A stretch of DNA of 64,000 nt from Arion vulgaris (Eukaryota; Mollusca; Gastropoda; Stylommatophora; Arionidae). Positions 19,430 through 31,500 of this stretch are shown here, piece after piece; within the stretch, counting starts at the first letter, position 1; the number at the start of each line of letters is the position of its first letter. Made by a program: the position numbers and the translations under genes. The notes under the pieces are model-generated. The model was not told the DNA's origin. It did not search any database and was given only the letters and a program-made list of their open reading frames with translations. The stretch is from NCBI GenBank assembly GCA_020796225.1, contig CM036774.1, positions 25,534,692 through 25,598,691 on the forward strand. Reading direction: 5' to 3'.

Positions 19430-20195
19430 GTCCTACTCCATTGTGCAGCGGTCCTACCCCATTGTGCAGCGGCCCTATCCCATTGTGCAGTGATCTTACC
19501 CCATTGTGCAGCGGCCCTATCCCATTGTGCAGTGATCTTACCCCACTGTGCAGCGGTCCTACCCCATTGTGCTGCGGTCCTACTCCATTGTGCTGCGGTC
19601 CTATCCCACTGTGCAGTGATCTTACCCCACTGTGCAGCGGTCCTACCCCATTGTGCTGCGGTCCTACCCCATTGTGCTGCGGTCCTATCGCATTGTGCAG
19701 TGATCTTACCCCATTGTGCTGCGGTCCTATCGCATTGTGCAGTGATCTTACCCCATTGTGCAGCGGTCCTACCCCATTGTGCTGCGGTCCTACTCCATTG
19801 TGCTGCGGTCCTATCCCACTGTGCAGTGATCTTACCCCACTGTGCAGCGGTCCTACCCCATTGTGCTGCGGTCCTACCCCATTGTGCTGCGGTCCTATCG
19901 CATTGTGCAGTGATCTTACCCCATTGTGCTGCGGTCCTATCGCATTGTGCAGTGATCTTACCCCATTGTGCTGCGGTCCTACCCCATTGTGCAGCGGTCC
20001 TACCCCATTGTGCAGCGGTCCTACCCCATTGTGCAGCGGTCCTACCCCATTGTGCTGCGGTCCTATCGCATTGTGCAGTGATCTTACCCCATTGTGCAGC
20101 GGTCCTACCCCATTGTGCAGCGGTCCTACTCCATTGTGCTGCGGTCCTATCCCATTGTGCAGCGGTCCTATCCCATTGTGCAGTGATCTTACCCC
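19430..20195 (+). repeat. 21-bp minisatellite downstream of the sulfotransferase stop
   Basis: About 36 copies of a 21-bp unit, cggtcctaccccattgtgcag, alternating with a tgatcttaccccattgtgcag type. A block of ten units (210 bp) starting at 19551 is repeated from 19761. Several frames on both strands lack stops, giving long frames (412, 305 and 283 codons) that are repeat translations. One merges downstream into a LINE relic. Confidence 0.95.
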
Positions 20196-20224
20196 ATCGT
20201 ACAGCTGCCCTACATTGCATCTCT

Positions 20225-20760
20225 GGGACTCCGTTTACAGGGGTTGTTGTTGTTTCTGATTCTCAGTCGATGCTTCGGAAGATCCAGAATGGCAGGTTGT
20301 GGTATGAGTGGATGTCGTCTATAGAGGTTGCCAACCTCCAGAGACTCACGTGGATCTACTGTCCTGGGCATGTAGATGCTCATAGCAACGAGAGATCAGA
20401 CAGACTAGCATCAGAAGAACCGATTGTTGGAGAGTTTGGGATGGATAAGGAGGATGTTCTTCTGTCTCTTGATGACCTACTGATGGACCAGGACATTAAA
20501 ATGAACGTTCAATCAATTCAAAGTTTAAAGGAGTTTGGAATTACACGTTATACAAGAAGAGCTGGATGTTTGAGTGGCAGGGAGAGGTGTGTGTTTAACC
20601 AGCGAGCCACATAAACTTATCAGTATGCATACCCTTTGACATCTGTTGGGGGAGACTAAGCACGTATGGGTCTGTCTGGAGTGCTGTGACGTCAGTTCAG
20701 TAACCAGTAACCAATAGCTGGTCGGAGTACTTGAGTATCACTGTGACACTGAGAACTTAG
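20225..20760 (+). mobile_element. LINE RNase H-domain relic with 3' tail
   Basis: Translates as GVVVVSDSQSMLRKIQNG, then LTWIYCPGHVDAHSNERSDR, the RNase H end of a LINE polyprotein (DS...H.GN.RAD type, here HSNERSD). It is 5' truncated. The frame ends at 20614, followed by a tail region also seen at 11400-11500. Confidence 0.8.
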
Positions 20761-20949
20761 TGCAAGGTAGCATTGCTGCTGGTAGGTTTAACCATGTCGA
20801 ACATATCAAATAATAGGAATCAGACAAAGAGGGACATCCTACAATTCAGGTTGGAGTGTTCTGCGTTAAGTTGGCGGTCCAACATAGAAAAAAAAAACTA
20901 GCTACATAAACTTCCACAGCTTCGTTCAACCTAATAATGAGATCACCAA

Positions 20950-21250
20950 AAGCACATGCATAAGCAATAACAACCAGGAAATTAAACAGTAGGAGATGTG
21001 AATGGTTCGGATATGCAGTAAGAATACAAAAGACCAGACCACCCCCACATTTGGCTCTGATATAGAACAAGGGGTAGGGGACGACCTAGAGAGACATGGA
21101 GACGAACTGTGGACAGAGAAACAGACATGGCGGAAATGAACTGGAATGAACTAACTTGACATGCTCAAAACAGATCTGGTTAGAGAAAATGTGTTGTTGC
21201 CTTCAAGGGAAGTTAAGAAAATAAGTGACAACTTTAAGGGAGATAAGTAG
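20950..21250 (+). mobile_element. LINE 3' fragment
   Basis: A plus-strand frame with stops contains RCEWFGYAVRIQKTRP, a diverged WFGHVxRM-type LINE C-terminal motif. Nothing else recognised between 20760 and 21490. Confidence 0.45.
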
Positions 21251-21489
21251 CGTATTAACTACATAAACTTTTTTTAAATGCTACATGAATTATTTCCCTT
21301 AATTACCTTGTAAAAAAAGCATAACACTGCATTAGTTATAGCACCCAAAACATAACTGATAGGCCGACTGTTTATATCAGCCATATACCAACAAGCAAGC
21401 CCAACAAAACCCACAACAACATAATGTTAAAATTAATGTAACTTAACTCCTTGTAGACCAAATGCCACACTTTTGGGTTTGACACCTTT

Positions 21490-22080
21490 TTACCTGGAGC
21501 CACACTCATCATCATCATCAGGTGCCGTCTCCACATTGAAGGTTGGCTGCAATGAATCTCCAGCATCCTCTGTCTTTCGCCTTGGCATTGCACACTGCCA
21601 GACTGTAACCTGTCCATTTCTTAAAGTTTCCTCCCACTTATCTCTCGGTCTTCCTCTTGCTCTTCCCCCTCAACTTTCCCTCTAGTAAATGTTTTATCAT
21701 GGTGTCATGTCTTTTATGTGCCCAAAATACTTTACTTGTCTGAATTGTATTTCTCTTAATAATTGTTTCTTCATGCCTAGTTTTCCTAAAACTTGTTTAT
21801 TTGTCTGTTTTTCTGTCCATGAAACTCTGCCTATTCTTCTATATATCCACATCTCAAATGCATCAATTCTGTCTTCTAACTGCTTGTTCATTGTCCATGT
21901 TTCCGAGCCATACATTAATATAGGATATATACAGCATTTGAACATTCTCATTTTTAGCCTGTTTGTGATTTGTTTGGATGTCAGTAACTTTCTCATACTA
22001 TTGAAATTATCCTTGGCCATTCCTATTCTCTTTTAATTTCTGTTATACATCTGCCATCATCTGTTATCATCTGACCAAGA
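21490..22080 (-). mobile_element. LINE 3' fragment (RT thumb and C-terminus)
   Basis: The minus strand encodes CCIYPILMYGSETWTMNKQ, then EKQTNKQVLGKLGMKKQLL and FRQVKYFGHIK, a LINE ORF2 C-terminus, with a gatgatgatg-type tail. A near-identical copy in plus orientation lies at 62985-63560, and a short one at 34755-34870. Confidence 0.8.
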
Positions 22081-22454
22081 TATAAGAAACTTTTACTTGA
22101 TGTAGTAATTCTCCATGTATTTTTATATTCATTTTAGGTTTTTCCATTTCCTTGTTGATTACCATAGTTTTTGTTTTCTGTATGTTAATGTCTAATCCAT
22201 ATTCCTTGCTAGTTCTGTCCATCTGAAGCCACACTAAAGGTTTTTTTTTATTCTAAAAACAAGTGGCTTGTAAAAGCATGGCTTTTGTCCTGGTCTACTA
22301 AGAGTGGTCCATGGTAAATACTTTCCCTTCATAATTTATTTTTACCTCCGGACGTATATATAATGCAATACATACATAATTAGCCAGTATGCTGGCTTTG
22401 TGGCATCTTAAAAAATGCTGCGAGCTAGTGTATCGGCTCAGATGGGTGAAAGAG

Positions 22455-23180
22455 ATTTCTTTTTTTTTCTTTCCGATCCAGAAGCACTTGAGCTTTTCAG
22501 CTCTTCGGCTCGGTGAGATCTTCCCATGGGGACCCACGCCGATGAGATCTTCCTATGGGGACCCATGCCGCCGAGATATTCCCATGGGGACCCACGCCGC
22601 CGAGATCTTCCCATGAAGACCCATGCCGCCGAGATCTTCCCATGGGGACCCACGCCGAAGAGATCTTCCCATGGGGACCCACGCCGGTGAGATCTTCCCA
22701 TGGGGACCCACGCCGTCGAGATCTTCCCATGGGGACCCACACCGAAGAGATCTTCCCATGGGGACCCACACCGGTGAGATCTTCCCATGGGGACCCATGC
22801 CGGTGAGATCTTCCCATGGGGACCCACGCCGCCGAGATCTTCCCATGGGGACCCATGCCGGAGAGATCTTCCCATGGAGACCCATGCCGGTGATATGGAG
22901 TTTGTGTACTGCTGCCGAGATCTTCCCATGGAGACCCATGCCGGTGATATGGAGTTTGTGTACTGCCGCCGAGATCTTCCCATGGGAACCCATGCCGGTG
23001 ATATGGAGTTTGTGTACTCCCGCCGAGATCTTCCAATGGGAACCCATGCCGGTGATATGGAGTTTGTGTACTGCCGCCGAGATCTTCCCATGGGGACCCA
23101 AGCCGGTGAGATCTTCCCATGGGGACCCAAGCCGGTGATATGGAGTTTGTGTACTGCCGCCGAGACCTTCCAGTGTAAGA
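22455..23180 (+). repeat. 30- and ~57-bp tandem array grown between SINE C and SINE D pieces
   Basis: Starts in an inverted SINE C end (gatccagaagcacttgagct, ttcagctcttcggctcggtg) and ends in a SINE D tail (gtaagaaagagattggtgca). Between are about 13 copies of a 30-bp unit (cggtgagatcttcccatggg plus gacccacgcc) and about 5 copies of a longer unit that adds ggtgatatggagtttgtgta. Most units carry AGATCT and CCATGG palindromes. Long reading frames here (up to 253 codons, both strands) are repeat translations. Confidence 0.9.
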
Positions 23181-23589
23181 AAGAGATTGGTGCACACATC
23201 GTTACTCACCAAAGTGCAATTAAGATGAATCAACCAATCAATCTCTGTGTGGAACGATCTGTAAATTTTCCAGATCCTTAATCTCAATGTAGATGAGATC
23301 GAGTTCCTAGTCCTATCAGAGATGAACGATAAAACTTGTCCATTTTTATATCATCAGTACCTCTGAAGTAGGAAAAGGCACGCCTGCGTGGCGGGAGACA
23401 TTGATAATATGGAAAGCAAGTCTTCGCGCAAAAATTGGTCTGAAGTGCCATACCAGGTGCTCTGACTACACCTGACTTTATAGCGGGCAAACGCAAGAAG
23501 AAGAAGAATATTGAGAGTAAATATAGTCTTTGAACAATATATATTTCTTTCGACTGCTATATGCTACATAGGGTATGCTAGTAATAACT

Positions 23590-23960
23590 CAAATACCGCT
23601 CTGTCCTGGACAACTCGCTCATTCTCTTCCATGGAACTGGGTCCGCTATTTCTTGCCTCTCTCCCTATGGCATCCTCTCTTTCTTAAACCCTTTGCCTCC
23701 CACTTCAATGCCTGCTTTGGTATTCTTTGATCATTTCTTTTCAAGGTGTGCCCAACATATCTCCATCTTCTCTTTCTTATAACAGTTGTTACTAGTGGTT
23801 GACCAGACATTTCTCTGATTTCATCACTTCTCCTGAATTCGTTCCATTTTATATTTATTATTTTTCGCAGACATCTATTTTCAATTGCATTCAACTTGCT
23901 TTCTATATCTTTAGTCATTTTCCAACTCTCGCTGGCATATGTTAGGACTGATAAAATATT
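23590..23960 (-). mobile_element. LINE 3' fragment
   Basis: The minus frame has SVLTYASESWKMTKDIESKL, then [19 protein letters not shown], a LINE ORF2 C-terminus. It belongs to the same family as 17550-18065, 25500-25870, 28870-29240 and 37560-38260. Confidence 0.8.
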
Positions 23961-24269
23961 GCAATACAACATTTGAATCATATGACATACAACAAGTGAA
24001 AGATAACTCCACAATCTACATTGTTTTTAAAAAATGTATATTATATACTGCAAAAAAACACACACAAAACCACTCACAATATGTTACGTGTCTCACATCT
24101 ACGATAGATTGCTGTGAAAACTAAACAAATGGTATTGAATGTAAAACTTCTTCTTTTCATCTTCTTCTTCAGTGAACCAGACATCTTCAGGCTCATACTC
24201 TTGAAACCAGTCTCATATCAGTATCTGCATGTCTTTTCATGTTCTTTTATTTTATATGATCGCCTTTGT

Positions 24270-24520
24270 GTTGCCGGGGCTTGCAAGGGGAGCAAAGAAT
24301 AGTTACACTGCGACTTACAAGGCATGTCGTAAGAGGCGACTGAGGTAGGGGCCTAGGGACACTACCCTAGTAAATAAAAAGTATTGAAGAAATCGGATGT
24401 GCTGGCCTACTTGTAGGCGCATAACTGGCACAACGTACAATTTCTCTTAGACTCAGATCACATACAAATCACAAAGAGTGGTTTAACAAGTGGTCGATAT
24501 GCAGCGTTTGAAGAAGAAAG
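24270..24520 (+). mobile_element. SINE family B copy
   Basis: Nearly complete: gttgccggggcttgcaaggg head, ggcatgtcgtaagaggcgac core, ggcctacttgtaggcgcata, tcacaaagagtggtttaaca and a gaagaaag tail. It is a good reference for family B. Other plus copies: 27135-27376, 30148-30390, 40010-40256, 43648-43862. Minus copies: 45935-46195, 51695-51957, 56512-56752, 63642-63895. Confidence 0.85.
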
Positions 24521-25495
24521 TAGTTTTACACGATGAATTTATTGATTGGACCATCTTCATTTTACTTTGGTGAAGAACCGTTTCAGTTCCAGTTAGGAAT
24601 ATATCTTCATTGCACTCCTGACATGTCCATAGGTGCGCAAATCTTCTTCGCAATGACTCCAACAGCGTGCAGCAACTAACAGTACCAGTTCATCAGTTTC
24701 AGTTTGGAATATCTTTATTGCACCCCTGACATGTCCCTAGGTGCTCTAATCTTCTTCGCAATATCTCCAAAAGCATCCAATAACTAACAGTACCAGTTCA
24801 ATGTTGATTGATGAGCCTACTCATATACTTGTTGTGCTGTTCTTTTCTGCCCACTCTAATCTTCAATCCAAACTTTTGCAATCTAGACATCGAAATGGAT
24901 TGGTTTAAATGAACATCTTCTTTGCGGCCACACTCTATGAGGGAGTTCAGAATGTCAGTTCTAAATAAAACTGATTTCTGTCAGTCTAGACCTCCTCAGC
25001 GGCTCCAAACATTGTCTCCGAGCCCAGCCGGTTTGAATCTTTCTGAGCATATGTGTTCCTTGTATACCGTACATCAACAGTGATATATGTTAATATATTA
25101 TCAGTACGAAATAATGACGAGACTTATGACAAGTAATGCAGATATCACACTGAAATCCAAAATGATAAAATAACAGAGCAGTTCCTCGTCTTCTTCTTCT
25201 GCATTCGCCGCTGTGAATTCGGGCATTAGTTATCATGCCTGATTTGGCGCTTCTGACACGTGAGAGCCTGCTTTAGCATTTGACTGGTGTCACTTATCAT
25301 GCAGGTGGGCCTTCATTGACTTCAGAGGTAGCAGTTTCTCTATTAGGGTAGCAATTTTGACTGCACAGGAGATACCAAAAAAATTATGCAACTAAATTGT
25401 CAAAGCAACATCAGCTTTTAAAAGTCTAAATAAAATATGGAACTTCAAGTTATATTATTTTTAAACTAAATTGTGAATTTTCAATTCCAATGTTG
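24521..25495. other. Non-coding, weak repeats only
   Basis: Two similar ~100-bp pieces (ttgcactcctgacatgtcca at 24618 and ttgcacccctgacatgtccc at 24716) look like diverged copies of one dispersed repeat. No gene seen. Confidence 0.4.
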
Positions 25496-25499
25496 TCTA

Positions 25500-26180
25500 A
25501 ATTCTAACATATGTCAGCGAGAGTTGGAAAATAACTGAAGATATAGAAAGTGAGTTGAATGCATTTGAAAATAGATTTCTGCAAAAATAATGAACATAAA
25601 ATGGGACAAATTCAGAACAAGTGATGAGATCTGTAGCCATCGATAGAATAAATACTAGCAAAGCTCATAAATTAAATCTGAGAAATGTCTGGTCAACCAC
25701 TAGTAACAACTGTTATAAGAAGGAGAAGATGGAAATATGTTGGGCATACTCTGAAAACAAATGCTCAAAGAATATCAAAGCAGGCACTGAAGTGGGAGGC
25801 AACGGGTTCAAGAAAGAGAACACACCCTAGGGAAACACTGAAATAAACTTTATTGAGAGAGGCAAGACTTTATTGAGAAGAACAGTCGGAACAACACCTG
25901 CTATTAGATTTATTGAAAAACTGAGACTCAAATGGTTTGGCCACTTGGTCAGAATGAACCCGAATACACCAGTTGCAAGAGCGAAACCTGAAAATGGAAT
26001 CATCAAGAGGAAAGGGCAGACCAAGAAAAGATGGGTTGATGGAGTTACAGACATCTTAAAACTCCACAATACCACACCTTATCAAGCGACCGAGCGTGCA
26101 TTATCTCCGAAACCGATCATCAGTTAAACCTGCTACGCCTAGCGGCAAAAAAGCAGAGAAGGACGAAAGAAAGAAATATC
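25500..26180 (+). mobile_element. Two adjoining LINE 3' fragments
   Basis: 25500-25830 is the 17.5/23.6-kb LINE family, here in plus orientation. 25860-26180 is a second family encoding RRTVGTTPAIRFIEKLRLKW, then FGHLVRMN and KRKGQTKKRWVDGVTDIL. The second family recurs at 56040-56510 and 58385-58560. Confidence 0.8.
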
Positions 26181-26302
26181 TGACTCAATTCCATAGAAGA
26201 GATTGACCTTATTGCCCAGAAGAAAATGGTTGGAAAAATTTTCCCTGCAAGCCCTATGTAATTTATAAATGTACGAAAAGATTATAACAAAATAATATTT
26301 AC

Positions 26303-26307
<5 letters not shown>

Positions 26308-26367
<60 letters not shown>
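26308..26367. repeat. (TA)n microsatellite
   Basis: About 29 uninterrupted TA dinucleotides. Flanking 26180-27130 holds no supported gene; two overlapping minus frames that run through the TA tract are artefacts. Confidence 0.95.
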
Positions 26368-26369
<2 letters not shown>

Positions 26370-27134
26370 ATTATGGACATGTCCGATGTGTAATGAAGAT
26401 GTCCCCAAATGGACAATGTGTATATTGTTCGTATTCTGATTGGCACACCCCTTCGGTGCTTGCAGACGATAGAGTAAAGCCAGGAACAAAATGGATGTCT
26501 CTTTAGCACACTTATTGAACAAAAAATATACAGATTGTGTGTGGTAAAGTGTGGAGCCAGTATGGTACATAGATATGTGGGGGATGAAATAGTACAATAT
26601 TTAGAATGTTCGTTTTTTTTTAAAAATCCAGCAAAGGAGGTTTGTGGGATTAGCTCACACAACAGATATTTCAAAAGTGAGAAAAGGAACTGGCTTGCCT
26701 ACTACCTGCCTACTTGAAGTCTGTCCATATATATATATCAGACAAACCTTTAGGTGCTTAGTTCCCCAGCAGATGTCGCAGGATATGCAGATTGATGGTT
26801 CCGGTGGTTCGGTGGCTCGCTGGCTAAACACATGCCTCTCTTTGCCCCTCAGGCATCCAGTTCTAATTGTATAATGTGTAATTTCAGACTCCTTAAATCG
26901 CTGGAAAGATCCAACATCACATTTATCATCATTTAACAGGCGGTTACCAAGAGATCAAAGATCCTCCTCATCCCGCCTCCTCCTTGACGATCAATGCTGT
27001 TTATGAAAGCCTATCCACTCTCACATTAACGTGAATACCCGCACACGCAGGACAGTAAATCCACGTATCCCTCTGGTGGTTAAAACCTCAATAAAGGACA
27101 TCCACTCATGCAACAGTCTCGCATCTGTTCCGCC

Positions 27135-27376
27135 AGGGCCGGAAGGAGAGCAAAGATTAGTAACACTGCGACCCACAAGGCATGTCGTAAGAGGCGTTTG
27201 AGGTAGCGGCCTAGAGAAGCTATCCTAGTAAATAAAAAGTGTTGCAGAAATCAGGTATGCTGGCCTACTTGTAGGTGCATAGCTCGCACCACATACAATT
27301 TCTTTTAGGATCAGATCGCATACAAATCATAAAGAGTGGTTTAACAATTGCCCGATATGGAGCATTCAAGAAGATA
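27135..27376 (+). mobile_element. SINE family B copy
   Basis: Matches the 24270-24520 copy: gagcaaagattagtaacact, catgtcgtaagaggcg, ggcctacttgtaggtgcata, tcataaagagtggtttaaca. The region 27377-28440 after it is AT-rich and shows no gene. Confidence 0.8.
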
Positions 27377-28444
27377 AATACTGCAAGATGCCATTTTCAA
27401 CCTTCTGAAGCATCGTCAAACACAACAAGAGCCCCAGAAAGCTGTAAAAAGCCGTAAAGGCCTCAGCCTCCACCCTCATAATGGAAGTAGTTGTCTCGTA
27501 TGCTACACTTAATAGTCAACTCTGATGATAAACAAACGTTGCCTTAAGGGAAGTTCAAGGAAGACAACACATTATGGTCACCATCACAAATATATAAATA
27601 CTAAAGATGGATGCACCAGACAAGGAGATATGAAATGTTTGTACAACATTAAGAGTTTTCATACAAGAAGAAGACTCCATTTATTCAAACTTCTGCTTCC
27701 TTACACACACACACAAAAAACGTTAACATTTTTCCACATGAAACAAAAAAAACTTAAAACTTGAACTAAACAAAACACTTAAGCCTGTAACTTTCTTTCC
27801 CACAAAAAAAACCACCTAACTCTTTCCATGCTGAGTTATTTCTTCAATTTTTAACAGTTAATTCATGGGAGGTAAAAAATATTTAAAAATACAAAAACAA
27901 TCCCAACTATTCGTCAATAAATAAACATATATATATTATTATATACTAAATTGAAGAAAACTGGGCAACCCAATAGAATACCAAGGTTAAAAAGTAGTAG
28001 ATGTAAAATAGTAGAATTAAAACTAGAAAGATTTCTAATAAGGGAAGCAATTCTATGGCGCAGTGTACGGCAAAAATGGCATTCAACAGACTTCTGCTGT
28101 GGCGCAGTGTCGGCAAAAGCTTGGAAAGAGTTAAATCTTCAACTTTCTTCCATACAATAACAAAAACACACACATTAAACCTAAACTTTCTTCTAAAGTT
28201 TCAAAACAAATTGAAACTTAATCTTTCTTCCAGAAATAAATAATAAAATAAAAACACTTGAGACTTCCACTTTCTTCCCATTAAAAAAATGTAATAAAGT
28301 ATATACATTATAATTTTGTAAATTATTTTCTTTGTGGGATCGCAGGAGAGAAATTATTTTCTTTATATACAAGGAATATGATGAGAGCATCTATAGACCA
28401 AGATGTTTGCTTGTATTTTACAATCACTCAATAACAGATGAGGA

Positions 28445-28534
28445 TTAATCGTCTGTCCATGTTACACTGTTATATTCTGGATATTTTTCTTGAAGCAATC
28501 GGACAGTGATAGAGTGGTCAGCTTTGCCATATCC
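28445..28534 (-). CDS. PHPT1: PHPT1 exon 3 (C-terminus)
   Basis: Acceptor gcttcacag|gga, stop TAA at 28445-28447. Encodes GYGKADHSITVRLLQEKYPE then YNSVTWTDD. Matches the family's GYSMAYG...A...I...YPDYEVTW end. Confidence 0.92.
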   Translation of the reverse strand, partial: GYGKADHSITVRLLQEKYPEYNSVTWTDD

Positions 28535-31500
28535 CTGTGAAGCAGACAATCATAGACAATCATTAATAACTTTATTTCATTCTTGGTGTTTGTTAAATTT
28601 GTTTCTTTAAACATATCTTTAGTTGTGAGTCCCATTTTGTGAGTCCCATTTTGTGAGTCCCACTCGCTGACGAGACTGAGAGAGATGGGTAACAATATTG
28701 GTACACCCTGAAAAGAATGACGTACCAAATAAGCAAAAAGAGATTGATTAATCAACATCGAACTGACATGTTTGGCCGCTGGACGCTGCTAGTTTTGTTG
28801 AGGCAGAGATCAAAGCACCTATGGACATGTCCGGAGTGCTATGATGATAGTCCTATGATAACCAATCTTTAGTTGGAAAATGATTAAAGATATAGAAAGG
28901 AAGTTTAACGCATTTGAAAAGAGATGTCTGCGAAAAATAATGAACATAAAAATGTCTGGTCAAGCACTAGTAACAGCTGTTATAAGAAAGAGAAGATGAA
29001 GATATGTTGGGCATACCTTGAGAAGAAATGATCAAAGAATCACAAAGCAGACATTGAAGTTGGAGGCAAAGGCTTTAAAAGAGGACACCTTAAGGAAACC
29101 CTGAAATGAACTTTGCTGAGAGAGGCAAGAAATATTGGACTCAACTCCATGGAAGAGATTGAGTGAGCTGTCCAGGACAGAGCGGTATGGAGAAATTACT
29201 TGCAGGCCTTATGTAACATATAACGGTACAAGAGGAATTATTATTATTACGACTTTAGTTAATTGTTTACTTAAATATAGCACCTGTAAATGTCACCTGT
29301 GGGATGGGTTAGCGCAATGCATAGTGCGTTCGACACAAGAGAGGTATGGGTTCTTCTTCTTCGCGTTTGTTCTTTACGACCAATTTTAATCACTCTTTGT
29401 GATACGTTTGATGTTTGTCAAGAACGTGTATACGTTGCACATTGGTTTGGTAGGCCCCTAAACACATAGACTTGTACATGTTTAGGATATGTGCATCCGA
29501 TTTCAGCCAAACCTCCTTAGTCGCCTCTTACGACATGCATGGCAGATAACAGTGGTTCTATTCTTTACACCCCAAATTTGGGCCCCAGTAACCACTTGAG
29601 CGGTGTAAGGATTCAATCCCACATTCATTGTTCCACACATGAGGAAAGGAATTGATCCTCCTACCTCCTGCATACTAGGAGCCTAGAAATGTGAAGTTAC
29701 AGGAACTTCATACCTTAAGCTCTGAAAAGACTCAGAAATTTTATTTATTTTCTATATGTCATTCAAAAAAGGTGATTGACATTACATATATTTTCATGGA
29801 TACCAGCATAGATTTTTACGAATGTTAAAAATAGACCTCATCATTCAGAAAGCAAAGACAAACTACTGAACGTGTAAGTGGTGCCTAGAAAATTGACCAC
29901 TAGTTTACTGTGGTTGATGGTAAAGTTCTGTAAAGGATATGTCACGATTTTCATTTTCAGTACAGAGGCTGTACCGTGCATATAAATAATGTATACATAT
30001 GAAACTGAAGCAAGGCTTGTCTGAATGGTGAGGGACACTGGTAATATGGAAAGCAGGCCTTAAGGTTAAAATCAGTCAGGGATGCTCTAATTCATAGCGA
30101 ACGAATTAATATTTTTTTTTAAAAATCATTTATAAATATCGCCTGTGTGGGCCCCAAAAGGAAGCAAAGAATAGTACCACTGCAACCTACAAGGCATGTC
30201 GTAAGAGGCGACTGATGTAGGACCTAGGAAGCTACCCTAGTAAATAAAAAGCATCACAGAAATCGGATGTGCTGGTCTACTTGTAGGCGCATAACTGGCA
30301 CAATGTACAATCGCTCTTAGACTCAGATCACATACAGATCACACAGAGGGTTAACAAGTGGTCGATATGGAGCGCTAGAAGAAGAAGAGAGAAGATTTAT
30401 AAATATTTATGAATAATTACCACACACACAACAAAAATTACTAACCTGGGAGTGCCCAAAGACACGAATAGTTTTTGCAACTGAATCATGTTCAATCTTG
30501 CCGCCTCCAAGACATTCACATGTAACACCAATCTCTTCTAAGAAAGCATCCAAGTGATCGTAAATGTCCGCTGCCATGGAAGATACGATAGTCATCAATG
30601 ACACATGGAATGTTAACAGTTATTTGGTGGGGTTTATAACAACCTCTACAACAGTTCTGTTCTAACGTTTCTATTTATATTGAGGCGCAACTGACTGATA
30701 GTTATGGAGGCATGTGTGCCATGTGAGGATTGCAATACTACTACTACTAACAATAGTAAAAAAGTAAAACGTAAAGGAACCCTTTCATACCTCGTGGTAT
30801 ATGGGTCAATACAGTGTTAGGCCTGTATTTTCATTGACCATCGGCACACAATGGGTGATGTGGTCAGCATCACGCCGCCGCCTTTACTTTCCCAGAGCAT
30901 GTCTGGTACCCAGTTGAGGCTGGGTCGACCTGAGAGCTGTCGCGGTCTGGAAAAATTCCACGCGCACTGTAGGAGCTGAACCCAGACCACCAGCCTTAAG
31001 AAGCGAGTTCACTAACAACTACGCTACGCGCTCTCCCACTAACAATAGTAATGATAATATAATGCTGAGATTTCAATGTTTTCTAATGGAAAAAAACAAA
31101 AGATTGTAAATCGTTCGTAATCCTATCATACTATCTCAGTTTCTCTATTCTATGTCTTCTTCTTTGAATGTTCCATATCGACCACTTGTTAACTACTCTT
31201 TGTGATTTGTGTGTGATCCAAGCCTAAGAGCGATTGTGCGTTGTACCAGTTATTCGTCTACAAGTAGGCCAGCACATCCGATTTCTGCAACTTTTTATTT
31301 ACTAGGGTAGCTTCCCTAAACCCTACCTCAGTCGCCTCTTACGACATGCTTTGTAGGTCGCAGTGTTACTATTATTTGCTTTCCTTGAGGGCACTGACAA
31401 CACACAGGGCAAGTCGCCTCTTACGACATGCTTTGTAGGTCGCAGTGTTACTATTATTTGCTTTCCTTGAGGGCACTGACAACACACAGGGCAAGTCGCC

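Noticed and set aside
19303..20614. Frames of 283-412 codons with CAAVLPH, PLCSGPT and AAQWGRT repeats
   Set aside because: They are translations of a 21-bp array on both strands; no splice or start context supports a gene.
22870..23160. CRISPR-like alternation of repeats and spacers
   Set aside because: The 'spacers' are themselves repeated, the host is a eukaryote, and the structure is a minisatellite with two unit lengths.
22438..23287. Frames of up to 253 codons repeating SPWEDL, MGRSRR and GPHGKIS
   Set aside because: They are translations of the SINE C/D-derived array in several frames.
26139..26674. Frames with long IYIYIY tracts
   Set aside because: They run through the (TA)n microsatellite and have no other content.
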